A stretch of 64,000 nt of DNA, from contig DAHXKG010000003.1 in NCBI GenBank assembly GCA_027366525.1, forward strand, positions 124,001 through 188,000, given 5' to 3'. Position 1 is the first letter of the stretch; each line of letters opens with the position of its first letter. Shown here in pieces: positions 27,311 to 36,568 of this stretch. The notes under the pieces were generated by a model, which was not told the origin of the DNA, made no database searches, and saw only the letters and a list, made by a program, of their open reading frames with translations. The position numbers and the translations under genes were made by a program. The DNA is from a candidate division FCPU426 bacterium (GTDB taxonomy: Bacteria; Oederibacteriota; Muellerivitia; Muellerivitales; DAHXKG01).

Positions 27311-28242
27311 ATAGAGGTCCCTTCAGAGAAGTGAACAAAAACATCTTCCAGAGCGGGGGGAATCAAGTTGAGGTTTAAAAATGAACGAAATGGTGCTATT
27401 TGCGTTTCAAATTCTTCAAGATTTTTAACGACGAGATGATATCGACGCCCAAAAGGTTGCAGGCTTTCAATGGAACTTAGTTGTTTAAGATCGGTGATCC
27501 AGGTGGAGGGGGGTGTTGTCGCCGCCAATACGGAAACTTCAAAAATCGAATGAGGGAATGCAATTTTTTTAAGATTTTCCGGAGTGTCTAAGGCAACAAT
27601 GCGTCCGCTGCGCATAAGCGCGATACGATGGCATTGTTCGGCTTCATCCATATAATGGGTTGTTACAAAAATAGTTTTTTGAGCTTGAGAGAGTTTCTGG
27701 ATTAAATTCCAAAATTTAATACGAACGACGGGATTAACGCCTGCAGTAGGTTCATCCAGAAAAATAATTTCAGGATCATGAAGAATCGAGGCAGCTAAGG
27801 ATAGCTGTTGCTTAATTCCGGCCGGGAGTTCGCGCACCAAGACACTCGTTGAATAATTGAAATCAATAAATTCGAATAATTCTTGGATTCTTTTTTTGGA
27901 ATAGGTCGGATCTAATTTTCTTAAGGAAGCCTTGAATTCAAGATTTTCCTGAATCGTCAGGTCATTATAAAGTGTAAATTTTTGCGACATATATCCCACG
28001 CTGGATTTGATGGGTTCAACTTGAGTCTTGAGGTCATAACCGGCAATATGAACCTCTCCTTCGGTTGGGATCAATAGTCCGCACAAAACCCGGATCGTGG
28101 TTGTTTTTCCGGCTCCATTGGCGCCCAGGAATCCAAAAATTTCTCCCCGTTTGACTTTAAATTGAATATGGTCAACAGCTACAAAATTTTTAAAGCGAAC
28201 CGTCAAGTTGGAGACTTCAACGGAATAAGGAGAGTTATTCAT
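27307..28242 (-). CDS. ABC ATPase, second YbhF-like half
   Basis: 311 residues. Walker A GANGAGKTT, signature LPAGIKQQLSLAASIL (a variant of LSGGQ with PAG), Walker B IIFLDEPTAGVNP and H-loop TTHYMDEAEQC. The C-terminal ~70 residues are the extra domain of this group. E. coli YbhF is one fused protein of two such ATPases; here they are separate genes with an 8-base overlap. The degenerate signature may make this site less active than its partner. Confidence 0.92.
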   Translation of the reverse strand: MNNSPYSVEVSNLTVRFKNFVAVDHIQFKVKRGEIFGFLGANGAGKTTTIRVLCGLLIPTEGEVHIAGYDLKTQVEPIKSSVGYMSQKFTLYNDLTIQENLEFKASLRKLDPTYSKKRIQELFEFIDFNYSTSVLVRELPAGIKQQLSLAASILHDPEIIFLDEPTAGVNPVVRIKFWNLIQKLSQAQKTIFVTTHYMDEAEQCHRIALMRSGRIVALDTPENLKKIAFPHSIFEVSVLAATTPPSTWITDLKQLSSIESLQPFGRRYHLVVKNLEEFETQIAPFRSFLNLNLIPPALEDVFVHFSEGTSI

Positions 28243-28975
28243 GGTGAGCTCCTTGGATATGCTTTAAGAAAAATTCATCAAAAGTGGCCACCTGTGCTTG
28301 CATCAACAGCGTGGCAGGGTCGCCTGTGGCAATCACTTTACCATTTTCCAGAATGTGCACTTTGGTGCAGCGTTCAGCCTCATCCATGTAGGAGGTGGAA
28401 ACAATAATGAGAATATCCTGAGAGGCAAGATGATATAAAAGTTCCCAAAATTCCCGACGACTAATGGGATCAACTCCATTTGTGGGTTCATCCAAAAGAA
28501 TCAAGTTGGGCGATTGAAGTAAGGCGCACATTAAACCCAATTTTTTATACATTCCGCCTGAAAGTTGACCGGCGAGTCGATCTTTAAATTGTTCCATGCG
28601 TGTCATATGCAGTAAGTGGGCTAAGCGTTCTTTATAAATCGACATGGGAATTTGATAGAGATCTCTAAAAAAATTCAGATGTTCAATACAAGATAAATCG
28701 GGATAAAGACTTTGTTGTTGCGGCATGTAAGCCATATTGGGACGAATGAGATCAAACGAAGTCACTTTTCCAAAATTTGTAAAAGTGATTTCCCCTTCGT
28801 CGGGTTTTAACAATCCGACAAGGGTTCGAAGTAACGTGGTTTTTCCAGCTCCATTAGGGCCAATTAGTCCATGAATATTTTTGGCAGTGAACGAGGTGGT
28901 AATGCCATTCAAGGCCGGACTGCGTCGCATTTTTTTCTTAATGTTTTTTACATCAATTCCAATTTGGAAATCCAT
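28235..28975 (-). CDS. ABC ATPase, first YbhF-like half
   Basis: 246 residues. Walker A GPNGAGKTT, Q-loop MPQQQ, signature LSGGMYKKLGLMCALL, Walker B LILLDEPTNGVDP and an H-loop in which Ser replaces His (STSYMDEAE). The missing switch His is a known weak point of asymmetric ABC pairs, complementing the variant signature of its partner. It lies between the HlyD gene and the second ATPase. Confidence 0.92.
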   Translation of the reverse strand: MDFQIGIDVKNIKKKMRRSPALNGITTSFTAKNIHGLIGPNGAGKTTLLRTLVGLLKPDEGEITFTNFGKVTSFDLIRPNMAYMPQQQSLYPDLSCIEHLNFFRDLYQIPMSIYKERLAHLLHMTRMEQFKDRLAGQLSGGMYKKLGLMCALLQSPNLILLDEPTNGVDPISRREFWELLYHLASQDILIIVSTSYMDEAERCTKVHILENGKVIATGDPATLLMQAQVATFDEFFLKHIQGAHHE

Positions 28976-29001
28976 AGCAAGATCCTTTGGAGCATCACGG
29001 C

Positions 29002-29739
29002 TTAGTGCAAGCGTGTTGGATGGAGTTGTATTTCAATGGCCATTCCAGGCTTTAAAATCGTATGGGGATTATTCAACATGACTTTGATCCCATAAACTAA
29101 ACGAGAACGTTCGCGCATGGTTTGGGCATTCGTAGGGGTAAATTCAGCGTAATCATTGATGCGCTCAATCCAGCCTTTAAAAATATGGTGCGGCGCTTCA
29201 GGAAGAAAGCTCGTCACTTTTTGATTGAGACTTAATCGAGCGAGCAGGGTTTCTGGAACATAAACCATACACCAAACATGCGTAAGATCCGCAATCGTCA
29301 ATAGACTTTCGCCAGGGTTGACCCATTCGGCATGGTGATGGTATTTTTCTAAAACAAATCCATGAATCGGAGAAGTAATCGTACACCAAGACAACAGAAG
29401 TTCGGCTTGTTTTAAAGCGATCTTATCATTAATAAATACCTGCGAGGAAATCGAACCGCTTTTAATTAAGGGCAGTGCGCGTTTGTAATTATTTTCAGCT
29501 TTGTCAACATTCAATTGATATTGAGACGGATCCAAGGTAACCAAGGTTTCGCCGCGATTGATCGCATACCCCGTGTGCACATAATAATGCGTAATGGTGG
29601 AGCTAACGCGAGCGGGCATGTTGATTTCAGTGGCTTCAATGGTTCCCACATATAAAAAGGGTTTAGGCTGAATCAAAAACCAAATAGCCCCTCCAATGAT
29701 TAAAAGTACAACGAGAATAATTAAATTGCGTTTTTTCAT
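29002..29739 (-). CDS. HlyD-family membrane fusion protein
   Basis: 245 residues. One N-terminal membrane anchor (LIILVVLLIIGGAIWFLI), then YVGTIEATEINMPARVSSTI (biotinyl-lipoyl half), a short coiled coil (~80-110), CTITSPIHGFVLEKYHHHAEWVNPGESLLTIADL (second lipoyl half) and a beta-barrel domain. It is shorter than E. coli YbhG (about 330) because the hairpin is short. It links the ABC permeases to the TolC protein encoded just upstream. Confidence 0.93.
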   Translation of the reverse strand: MKKRNLIILVVLLIIGGAIWFLIQPKPFLYVGTIEATEINMPARVSSTITHYYVHTGYAINRGETLVTLDPSQYQLNVDKAENNYKRALPLIKSGSISSQVFINDKIALKQAELLLSWCTITSPIHGFVLEKYHHHAEWVNPGESLLTIADLTHVWCMVYVPETLLARLSLNQKVTSFLPEAPHHIFKGWIERINDYAEFTPTNAQTMRERSRLVYGIKVMLNNPHTILKPGMAIEIQLHPTRLH

Positions 29740-29751
29740 GATTGAATCTCC

Positions 29752-31101
29752 TCAGTTTGTTAGTGATGCTAACGTTGCCATTTGCATCAGAATTTCTATT
29801 TTTGTTTGGGCTGCTTGAAGCTCTGCACTTAAAGCATTGTAATCCGCTGTTTGAACATCAAGATACGTTGAAGCTCCCGATTGATAAGAATCATAAACTA
29901 ATTTGGAAAGGGCTTGGGCTTCTTGAACGGCTTGAATATCAATATGCTTTTGATCCATCAAGGCAACGAGTTGATTGTGGGCATCCTGCCAAGTTTGAAT
30001 GAGATTTGTTAAGGTTTGATTTTGAGTGGCTTGATAAGCTTTGGACTGAAATTTTAACGATCGAATTCTTCGTCCACTGAGATCGGCATCAAAGAGGGGA
30101 ATACTAGCAACGATCCCCAAAGTATTTTGGTGAACTTGTTGAAAAATAGGGCCGTTGGGATATTGAATTCCCGTGGAAGCCGAAATCTGGATTTGAGGCC
30201 AATTGGTCGCAACTAAACTACTTGATTGTTTGTTAGTCGATTTAACTAGATTATGGTAGATTTCGACTTCGGGGTTTGTAAGCGTAGGCATCTGACTCCA
30301 AGTGCCTTTTAAATGTGCAACAGATTGATGAAATGAGTCCATGGTTAGAATCACCGTTGGGGCTGGAACTTCGGGGGGTAAAGATTTTTTTCCAGGATTA
30401 TCTAAAGGCAACGAACAATTCCATGTCCCTTTTTGTCCCGTCAATGAAAATAAATTTTGAAGGGCGTTAGCGAGTTGTGCTCTTGCCTGACTTAATTCCC
30501 GTTCATGGGTCAGCAGATCGAGATGCGAGGAAAGTTCATCCAGCTTACTAGATACGCCCGCTAAAAAGCGATTTAAAATATCATGATATTGAGCCCAGGA
30601 AAGCAATAAGGCGTTCCGAAGCAGGTGTACCGTATCGAGGTCGTCCTGAACTTGGAAATAGTCGAGTCGAGCATCCAGCAGTGTTTGTTTTTTTAGCCAA
30701 ATTGCTTTTGCTTTTTGGGATTTAGCAATATCTTCAAGGCTTTGCCATTGATATAAACTGACGCCGGAGTCCCATAAAATCCAATTTGCAGCGAGTTCAG
30801 CGTCGTAATTATGATGGCTTTCAAATTGGACGGGGGGTTGTCCGGGCAATAGGGAGAGGGAAGGAACCGTTCCAAGATAACTCCAGCCACCTTCAAGGTT
30901 AAGTCGTGGAAAATAAAGCAAGGCGGGACTTCCCGGCAGAGTTTGGGCGGCTTGGGCATCAAATTGGGCAGCTTGCAAAGTAAACGAATGATGCAAAGCT
31001 TCGCGTTCAACTTGTTTCAAGTGGAGCGTCAAAATAGTTCCATGAGCATAAACGGTGGATAAAAGAAAAAACCATAAAATAAAACTTAAAATACGCTTCA
31101 T
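29752..31101 (-). CDS. TolC-family outer-membrane channel
   Basis: 449 residues. Signal peptide at 1-19 (SFILWFFLLSTVYAH). The two-repeat helical layout is seen: LHLKQVEREALHHSFTLQAAQFDAQAA in the first repeat, an aromatic insertion strand NLEGGWSYLG, and the second repeat ending SIPLFDADLSGRRIRSLKFQSKAYQ. No lipobox, unlike the other TolC-like gene in the window. It lies between the regulator and HlyD genes, so the operon encodes a complete exporter. Confidence 0.93.
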   Translation of the reverse strand: MKRILSFILWFFLLSTVYAHGTILTLHLKQVEREALHHSFTLQAAQFDAQAAQTLPGSPALLYFPRLNLEGGWSYLGTVPSLSLLPGQPPVQFESHHNYDAELAANWILWDSGVSLYQWQSLEDIAKSQKAKAIWLKKQTLLDARLDYFQVQDDLDTVHLLRNALLLSWAQYHDILNRFLAGVSSKLDELSSHLDLLTHERELSQARAQLANALQNLFSLTGQKGTWNCSLPLDNPGKKSLPPEVPAPTVILTMDSFHQSVAHLKGTWSQMPTLTNPEVEIYHNLVKSTNKQSSSLVATNWPQIQISASTGIQYPNGPIFQQVHQNTLGIVASIPLFDADLSGRRIRSLKFQSKAYQATQNQTLTNLIQTWQDAHNQLVALMDQKHIDIQAVQEAQALSKLVYDSYQSGASTYLDVQTADYNALSAELQAAQTKIEILMQMATLASLTN

Positions 31102-31118
31102 GAATCACTCCTTCAAAA

Positions 31119-31751
31119 TTAAGGTTTGGAAATTGCTTTTACCGCCAGATCAATTCGTTTTTGAATCATTTGATCTGAGAAAAGGGCTTGGAAGCAGGAC
31201 TGGGGTTGCATGCCGAAGGGATGGGTATTATGGACACGTTCAATTAATGTAAAAATCAAAATCGGCATGGTGATACTTCCGGCGATAAATGACATGAGGA
31301 TGGGCCGGGGTAAATGCTGAACCCAATTTTCTTTTTGGCCTTCGTCGAGCAATTGAAAAATCATGGACGCATGGCGTTGCACATTGGCTTTAAAAAAAGA
31401 AATCACTTCGGTATTGCCTTCCAGCGCATCCGCGAGGATGGCGATTAAGAATTTTCGATGTTGGGTTGTAAATTGAGACAATGTTTTCATCACCAGTTTT
31501 AACCTTTTTTCCGTTGAAAGGGATTTGGAATATTCAAAAGAAATTTTTTGAAAAAAATCTTCATAGAAATCCTTGAGAATTTGGTAAACAAATGTTTTTT
31601 TGTTTTTGAAATGATAATGAAACATTCCCAAATTCACGTTGGCTTTTTTAGCCACTTGACGAATTTTTAAATTTTTAAATCCAGTTTTTTCAACCAGAAC
31701 TCGTGCCGCTTGAATTAGTTTCTGGTCGGCATTTCCTTTTGGACGCGTCAT
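31119..31751 (-). CDS. TetR/AcrR-family repressor of the exporter operon
   Basis: 210 residues from the ATG at 31751 (AAGG five bases upstream); a GTG at 31757 overlaps the ribosome site. The N-terminal helix-turn-helix is clear: LIQAARVLVEKTGFKNLKIRQVAKKANVNLGMFHYHFKNKKTFVYQ. The C-terminal ~140 residues are the ligand domain. It resembles CecR/YbiH, the regulator of ybhGFSR. It is first in its own operon, and a perfect 24-base palindrome overlaps its promoter, so self-repression is likely. Confidence 0.92.
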   Translation of the reverse strand: MTRPKGNADQKLIQAARVLVEKTGFKNLKIRQVAKKANVNLGMFHYHFKNKKTFVYQILKDFYEDFFQKISFEYSKSLSTEKRLKLVMKTLSQFTTQHRKFLIAILADALEGNTEVISFFKANVQRHASMIFQLLDEGQKENWVQHLPRPILMSFIAGSITMPILIFTLIERVHNTHPFGMQPQSCFQALFSDQMIQKRIDLAVKAISKP

Positions 31752-31778
31752 GACCACCTTGCTAATTAGTAGTTGTAC

Positions 31779-31802
31779 TAACTTATACGACTGTATAAGT
31801 TA
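31779..31802. promoter_or_regulatory. TetR-type operator palindrome
   Basis: TAACTTATAC (31779-31788) and GTATAAGTTA (31793-31802) are perfect 10-base arms around GACT. It fills the spacer and -10 of the promoter above, so a bound dimer would block RNA polymerase. Confidence 0.85.
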
Positions 31803-31810
31803 ATTGTCAA
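31782..31810 (-). promoter_or_regulatory. Consensus promoter of the TetR-exporter operon
   Basis: On the minus strand TTGACA (31805-31810 complement), a 17-base spacer, then TATAAG (31782-31787 complement). This is the best promoter in the window. It starts 20 bases after the end of pabC. Confidence 0.85.
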
Positions 31811-31829
31811 GGGATGTCTGTGAAAAAAA

Positions 31830-32678
31830 TCAAGCTAGACAGGTTGTGAAAATATGATGGCGATAAAGTTGCCAAAGGCGCAAGGCGAATCGAGGTGGGG
31901 CCAGGGGCAAATGGGTTTGTAATTTTTGGATACTGAGTACGCCAACGCCGGATCCGACAAAAAAGAGTTCATCCTTGGCCTGAATATCCCGAATCGACCA
32001 AGGTTTTTCTTGGATCAAAATTCCCAGGGATCTCCCCAAGGTTATCATTTTCGAAAGTGTAATACTGGGCAACCGACCCAAGGCTTGCGGCGGAACATAG
32101 ATGCGATGATGATGCGCCCAACAGGGACACGCCCATGCGCCATCGACCACATGGCCTTGAGCATTGATTTTAAGCGTTTCGCTCCACTGCGGATTTTTTT
32201 GAAAACTATGCCGTGCCGTCAAATACCACGGTAATTTAAAATGCGTCGGCATCGCTTGAGGTGAGATTGCATGCCAGGCACTGATGCCCGCTTCCCCTTG
32301 GATGGGGTTAAATTGAAAGGGGTGATGTAAAAGGGGTCGGCAGGATGCAATAACCCAAGGCGGCGTGGTTGAAAAAAAACGAGGCGAGGCGTTTTTTTTC
32401 AAGGGTTGAACCATCGTAATTCGTAAAAGAAAACAAGGTTGAAATCGGGAAAACCACTGAATCGCCTGATGCAGCCAGGGGAGGGGTGTTAAGGGCCAGT
32501 TTAAAAAGGCACATCCTTGCTTTAACCGATCGAGATGGTCCTCTAAAAATAAAGCGGTTCCCAAATAGACCGGAATACTTTCAAATAAAATTTCTCCAAA
32601 AAGAAGACCACTATTAAGAAAAGGAATTTTGGCTTGAGCGGTTGTCCATCGATGACCTTGAATAAAAATGGAATCCAT
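31830..32678 (-). CDS. PabC-like class IV aminotransferase/lyase
   Basis: 282 residues from the ATG at 32678, four bases after the pabB stop; an upstream extension to 32798 lies inside pabB and is rejected. The N-terminal FLNSGLLFGEILFESIPVY, with EDHLDRLKQGCAFLNW, matches the fold-type-IV PLP family (4-amino-4-deoxychorismate lyase, branched-chain or D-amino acid aminotransferases). The PLP Lys is expected in FKLPWYLTARH. The usual E-G-x-x-x-N motif is altered to VDGAWACPCW, so activity is not assured. Pairing with PabB supports a role in 4-aminobenzoate formation for folate. Confidence 0.72.
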   Translation of the reverse strand: MDSIFIQGHRWTTAQAKIPFLNSGLLFGEILFESIPVYLGTALFLEDHLDRLKQGCAFLNWPLTPLPWLHQAIQWFSRFQPCFLLRITMVQPLKKNASPRFFSTTPPWVIASCRPLLHHPFQFNPIQGEAGISAWHAISPQAMPTHFKLPWYLTARHSFQKNPQWSETLKINAQGHVVDGAWACPCWAHHHRIYVPPQALGRLPSITLSKMITLGRSLGILIQEKPWSIRDIQAKDELFFVGSGVGVLSIQKLQTHLPLAPPRFALRLWQLYRHHIFTTCLA

Positions 32679-32682
32679 AATT

Positions 32683-34092
32683 TTATAAAAGTGAAAAACC
32701 CAGAGAGTGGGCAAGTGTTTCAACTTTGTGGAGGGTTTCTTCGTATTCCCTTTGTGGATTGGAGTCCGCAACAATGCCAGACCCAGCATGGAATTCAAGA
32801 TGAGAATCTGAAAATAGGCAAAAAGTTCGAATCAGAATATTAAAGTCAAAACAAGGACCCGGTGCAAGATAACCGAGACTTCCAGTATAAAATCCGCGAG
32901 GGACCGGTTCGAGTTGATGAATGATTTCCATACAGTGTATTTTAGGACATCCCGTAATGGTTCCTCCAGGAAAAAGCGATTTGAAAATTTCCGAGAGCGA
33001 ACTTGTCGGATGACGTTGAGCTTGAATTTTAGAAACCAGATGATGCACATGGGCATATGTTTCAATGGCAGCTAAGGTGTGGACTTGAACGGATCCCCAT
33101 TGGGCAATGCGTCCGAGATCATTGCGCGCAAGATCCACAAGCATAATATGTTCCGCTTGTTCTTTGGGATCGGTTTGAAGTTCATGCTTTAAACGTTCAT
33201 CTTCTTCTGGAGATTTACTTCTACGGCGTGTTCCGGCAATGGGACGCGTTTCGAGAGACTCACCGCGTCCGCTAATGAGACGTTCAGGCGAGGACGAGAC
33301 AATCACAAATTGAGGGGTTTGAAAGAAAGCCATAAACGGGCCGGGATTGAGGGTATGCAGACGACGATATAGTTCTAAAGGAGGACCGGTCCATTGAGCT
33401 TGAAAGCGATGCGCAAAATTAATCTGATAAAGATCGCCTTCCGTAATGAATTTTTTAGCTTGATGAATGGCATCCAGATAATGATCGATATGCATCGATC
33501 GAGAAAAATGGTTCACCGAAAAATCAGACGCCAGGGCATGTGTGGTGGAATTCAAATGAGGGAAGCCTCCCCAAGCAAGTCCCTTTTTTTCAAAACGATC
33601 CCACACAAACACTTGAGAGGGTTTGAAAAAATAAAAGTCGGGTATCTGAGGGTGTGAAACTTTAAAGTTCGGAAGGTGTAAATTGTGCCCCCATTCGTAA
33701 CTCACGACGCCAAACCAAGCTTGGGAAAAAAAACTAAATGAATCATCGGGAGGAACAACCGAGGCCTTGCCAATAAGATCAAACAATTCCAGGAGTGAAA
33801 AAGGAGCCGGGCCTTCAAAAGAGGGTGTTTTGAGTTGGGGTTGTGAGCGACTTCCAAAAAATTCATATGCAGGTATTCCAGCCCAGATTAACCAACGATG
33901 GGATTCATCGGGAATAGACGTGTCAGAACTTTCAAGAAAAATGGCTGTTGTATTTCCAAATGTTTTTTTGAAAATATCGAGGACATCGAAGGGTTCACGA
34001 GCCTGCCACTCTCCCAGAAAAGGTAATGGACTTTCTAGCTGAGATTGCCAAGCATGCATATGGGTAGCAGGATTCACAGGACACCTATCCAC
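32683..34092 (-). CDS. pabB: Chorismate-binding enzyme, PabB/TrpE family
   Basis: About 469 residues, start uncertain (GTG 34092, or ATG 34059). The C-terminal chorismate-binding half is complete: EGDLYQINFAHRF, SSPERLISGRGESLETRPIAGTRRR, DERLKHELQTDPKEQAEHIMLVDLARNDLGRIAQ, FPGGTITGCPKIHCMEIIHQLE and GFYTGSLGYLAPG. The residue in P-I-x-G-T is Ala; E. coli-type PabB has Lys there, whereas TrpE and some PabB (Bacillus subtilis type) have Ala. The paired PabC-like gene favours PabB. No glutaminase (PabA/TrpG) gene is in the window. Confidence 0.85.
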   Translation of the reverse strand: MDRCPVNPATHMHAWQSQLESPLPFLGEWQAREPFDVLDIFKKTFGNTTAIFLESSDTSIPDESHRWLIWAGIPAYEFFGSRSQPQLKTPSFEGPAPFSLLELFDLIGKASVVPPDDSFSFFSQAWFGVVSYEWGHNLHLPNFKVSHPQIPDFYFFKPSQVFVWDRFEKKGLAWGGFPHLNSTTHALASDFSVNHFSRSMHIDHYLDAIHQAKKFITEGDLYQINFAHRFQAQWTGPPLELYRRLHTLNPGPFMAFFQTPQFVIVSSSPERLISGRGESLETRPIAGTRRRSKSPEEDERLKHELQTDPKEQAEHIMLVDLARNDLGRIAQWGSVQVHTLAAIETYAHVHHLVSKIQAQRHPTSSLSEIFKSLFPGGTITGCPKIHCMEIIHQLEPVPRGFYTGSLGYLAPGPCFDFNILIRTFCLFSDSHLEFHAGSGIVADSNPQREYEETLHKVETLAHSLGFSLL

Positions 34093-34208
34093 GACGAAAA
34101 ATCAAGGTTGCATTTAATACTGATGTTCTTTAAGAGGGAGTGTAACAAGAGAATACAAATTAAAACACCACATTTTTAGAGAATAAAGGTCGATTTTAAA
34201 GGATAAGT

Positions 34209-34433
34209 TTAATTTTCTTCAGGCGTTTTGGTGAGGGGAACAATGGGATGAACGTCAGGCAAAGCAATCAATTGGACTTTGGAGGCGGTATGTTCCAACG
34301 TTTCAAATGTAACCATGGGCGTAAACTCATTAAACGTCTCTGTGAAATTTTGAAATTCAGGTTGAATCACCGTCACTTCAAACATGGGAAATTCATAAAT
34401 ATAAGCTTCATTTGGATCGCAGAATACATTCAT
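34209..34433 (-). CDS. Possible small acidic protein
   Basis: 74 residues from ATG 34433 (MNVFCDPNEAYIYEF); an earlier ATG at 34466 is also in frame. Rich in Glu, Thr, Pro and Phe, with no Shine-Dalgarno, although TATACT lies just before the ATG. No family recognised. It could be a real leaderless gene or chance. Confidence 0.35.
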   Translation of the reverse strand: MNVFCDPNEAYIYEFPMFEVTVIQPEFQNFTETFNEFTPMVTFETLEHTASKVQLIALPDVHPIVPLTKTPEEN

Positions 34434-34600
34434 AAGGATAGTATAGCTTAATTTTTTTAAAAACATATAAAAAATAGTACTAGGTCAAGCGGGCGGCGTT
34501 ATAGAAGAAGCGACTACTTATATAATTATAATCAAAAATAAATTAAAATAGATCTGAAGAATAGCGGTCAAAGGTATCTTGGCTATGGAAAGGCATTTTT

Positions 34601-36532
34601 ATGGACACACAAACTTTAAAACATTTGAATGAAGCTCAGCGAGAAGCATTAGAGGTTGCGGAAGCTTCAAGAGAAACCGAATGGACATCTCCTAGTTTTG
34701 TGGCAGAATTATTTATGGGGAAAATTCGAACCAATTTGATTTTTCCGTATCCAGAGCAATCCCCAGAGGATCGGCAAATCGGCGATGAATTTATGAAGCA
34801 ACTGGAGTCCTTTTTAAAATGCAATTTAGATCCAGATGAGGTCGATCGCACGGGTATTCTTCCACCTGAAATTATCGAAGGATTAACTCGTCTAGGATGT
34901 TGGGGAATGAAAATTCCTAAAGAATATGGAGGATTGGGTCTTTCGCAAATCAATTATAATCGAGCAATTGCTTTAGTGGCATCCTATTGTGGTTCCACCG
35001 CAGTTTGGCTTTCAGCGCATCAATCCATAGGGGTTCCACAACCTTTAAAATTATTTGGAACAGCAGAACAAAAAAAGAAATATTTTCCCAAATTTGCTCA
35101 AGGGGCCATTTCAGCTTTTGCCTTGACTGAACCCGATGTGGGTTCGGATCCGGCAAAAATGACTTGTGTTGCGGTGCCTTCAGCGGATCGTAAAACATGG
35201 ACGATTAATGGAACCAAACTATGGTGTACCAATGGGCTGATTGCGGATGTTCTGGTTGTAATGGCTCAAACGCCATCTAAAATCGTTCATGGAAAAGAAA
35301 AAAAGCAAATTACGGCATTTATTGTGGAAAAGGGAACACCGGGAATTCAATATCCACATCGATGTGATTTTATGGGCATTCGTGCAATTCAAAATGGCGT
35401 GATTGAGTTTAAAAATGTAGTTGTTCCGGCCGAGAATATCTTATGGGGCGAAGGATTGGGATTAAAATTGGCCCTGATAACTTTAAATACAGGACGATTG
35501 ACTTTGCCAGCGGCTTGTGGCGGCATGAGCAAGCAAGCATTGAGGATTTCAAGACTTTGGGGTAAAGAGCGTGAACAGTGGGGAGCTCCCATTGCTCAAC
35601 ATGAAGCGGGTGCAGTTAAACTATCGCACATGGCGGCCAATGTTTTTGCGATGGAAGCTATGACGTATTATGCCTCAGCGTTGGTCGATCGGGGTGGATC
35701 GGATATTCGTCTCGAAGCCGCGATGGCTAAATTATTTTGTAGTGAAGCGGCCTGGAAGATCATTGATGATTTAGTTCAATTAAGAGGGGGGCGAGGATTT
35801 GAAACGGCGTCTTCCTTACGGCAGCGTGGAGAAAAAGGGTATGCAGTTGAACGCATGATGCGAGATTCGAGAATTAATCGCATTATTGAAGGCACTACCG
35901 AGATTCAACATTTATTTATTGCTCGGGAAGCCTTGGATTATCACATGAAACTTGTAGGTGCATTCATCAATTCTCAAAGCTCTTTTTCTGAAAAATGGAA
36001 GTCATTTTGGAAATGCGCCTTTTTCTATCCCAAATGGTATTTAGGATTATGGTGTTCATTCGATTGGATGAAAAGCTATGCCGGGTATCGTCCGTTATCG
36101 TCTGAAATTCGATTTGTTGGAAAAAATAGCAAAAAATTATCAAGAACTATTTTTCACTTGTTGTTAAAATTTGGACCCAAATTGGAAAGCCATCAAATGG
36201 TTTTAGCGCGTGTGGTTGAAATCGGTACGGAACTATTTGCAATGGCGTGTAGTTGTTCGAAAGCGATTTCATTAATACGTAATAATCCTTCCGATTTAAG
36301 TCCCGTTGAATTGGCGAAAATTTTTTGCAAACAATCTCAAATACGTATTCAACACTATTATGATGCATTGAAAAAAAATACCGATCCGGAAGATCGAACG
36401 CTTTCCAAAAAAGTTATGAATCAAGCATTTTCGTGGATGGAGCAAGGCATTATTCCGGATGATGGAGCTGGGTTTCAAAAAAATTCAGAAACAACAGTTC
36501 CCCTGGAAGAAAAGCGCCGCTATTCGGTTTGA
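34601..36532 (+). CDS. Acyl-CoA dehydrogenase, long form
   Basis: 643 residues, longer than the usual ~380, like VLCAD/ACAD9-type enzymes with an added C-terminal domain. Residues ~75-200 are the helical N-domain (GCWGMKIPKEYGGLGLSQINYNRA). ISAFALTEPDVGSDPAKM and TWTINGTKLWCTNG are the flavin-binding beta-domain motifs; ARLEAAMAKLFCSE-like IRLEAAMAKLFCSEAAWK and RGGRGFETASSLRQRGEKGYAVERMMRDSRINRIIEGTTEIQH is the C-domain with the general-base Glu (EGTTE). The flavin enzyme oxidises acyl-CoA at C2-C3. No other beta-oxidation gene is near. It converges with the AmrS gene. Confidence 0.92.
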   Translation: MDTQTLKHLNEAQREALEVAEASRETEWTSPSFVAELFMGKIRTNLIFPYPEQSPEDRQIGDEFMKQLESFLKCNLDPDEVDRTGILPPEIIEGLTRLGCWGMKIPKEYGGLGLSQINYNRAIALVASYCGSTAVWLSAHQSIGVPQPLKLFGTAEQKKKYFPKFAQGAISAFALTEPDVGSDPAKMTCVAVPSADRKTWTINGTKLWCTNGLIADVLVVMAQTPSKIVHGKEKKQITAFIVEKGTPGIQYPHRCDFMGIRAIQNGVIEFKNVVVPAENILWGEGLGLKLALITLNTGRLTLPAACGGMSKQALRISRLWGKEREQWGAPIAQHEAGAVKLSHMAANVFAMEAMTYYASALVDRGGSDIRLEAAMAKLFCSEAAWKIIDDLVQLRGGRGFETASSLRQRGEKGYAVERMMRDSRINRIIEGTTEIQHLFIAREALDYHMKLVGAFINSQSSFSEKWKSFWKCAFFYPKWYLGLWCSFDWMKSYAGYRPLSSEIRFVGKNSKKLSRTIFHLLLKFGPKLESHQMVLARVVEIGTELFAMACSCSKAISLIRNNPSDLSPVELAKIFCKQSQIRIQHYYDALKKNTDPEDRTLSKKVMNQAFSWMEQGIIPDDGAGFQKNSETTVPLEEKRRYSV

Positions 36533-36568
36533 TGGAATCAAAAGATTCATTCGGCGAGTGAATGGTAT

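Noticed and set aside
34248-34451. 67-codon plus-strand frame opposite the small acidic frame
   Set aside because: Very basic, no ribosome site, antisense to a slightly better candidate; neither is firm.
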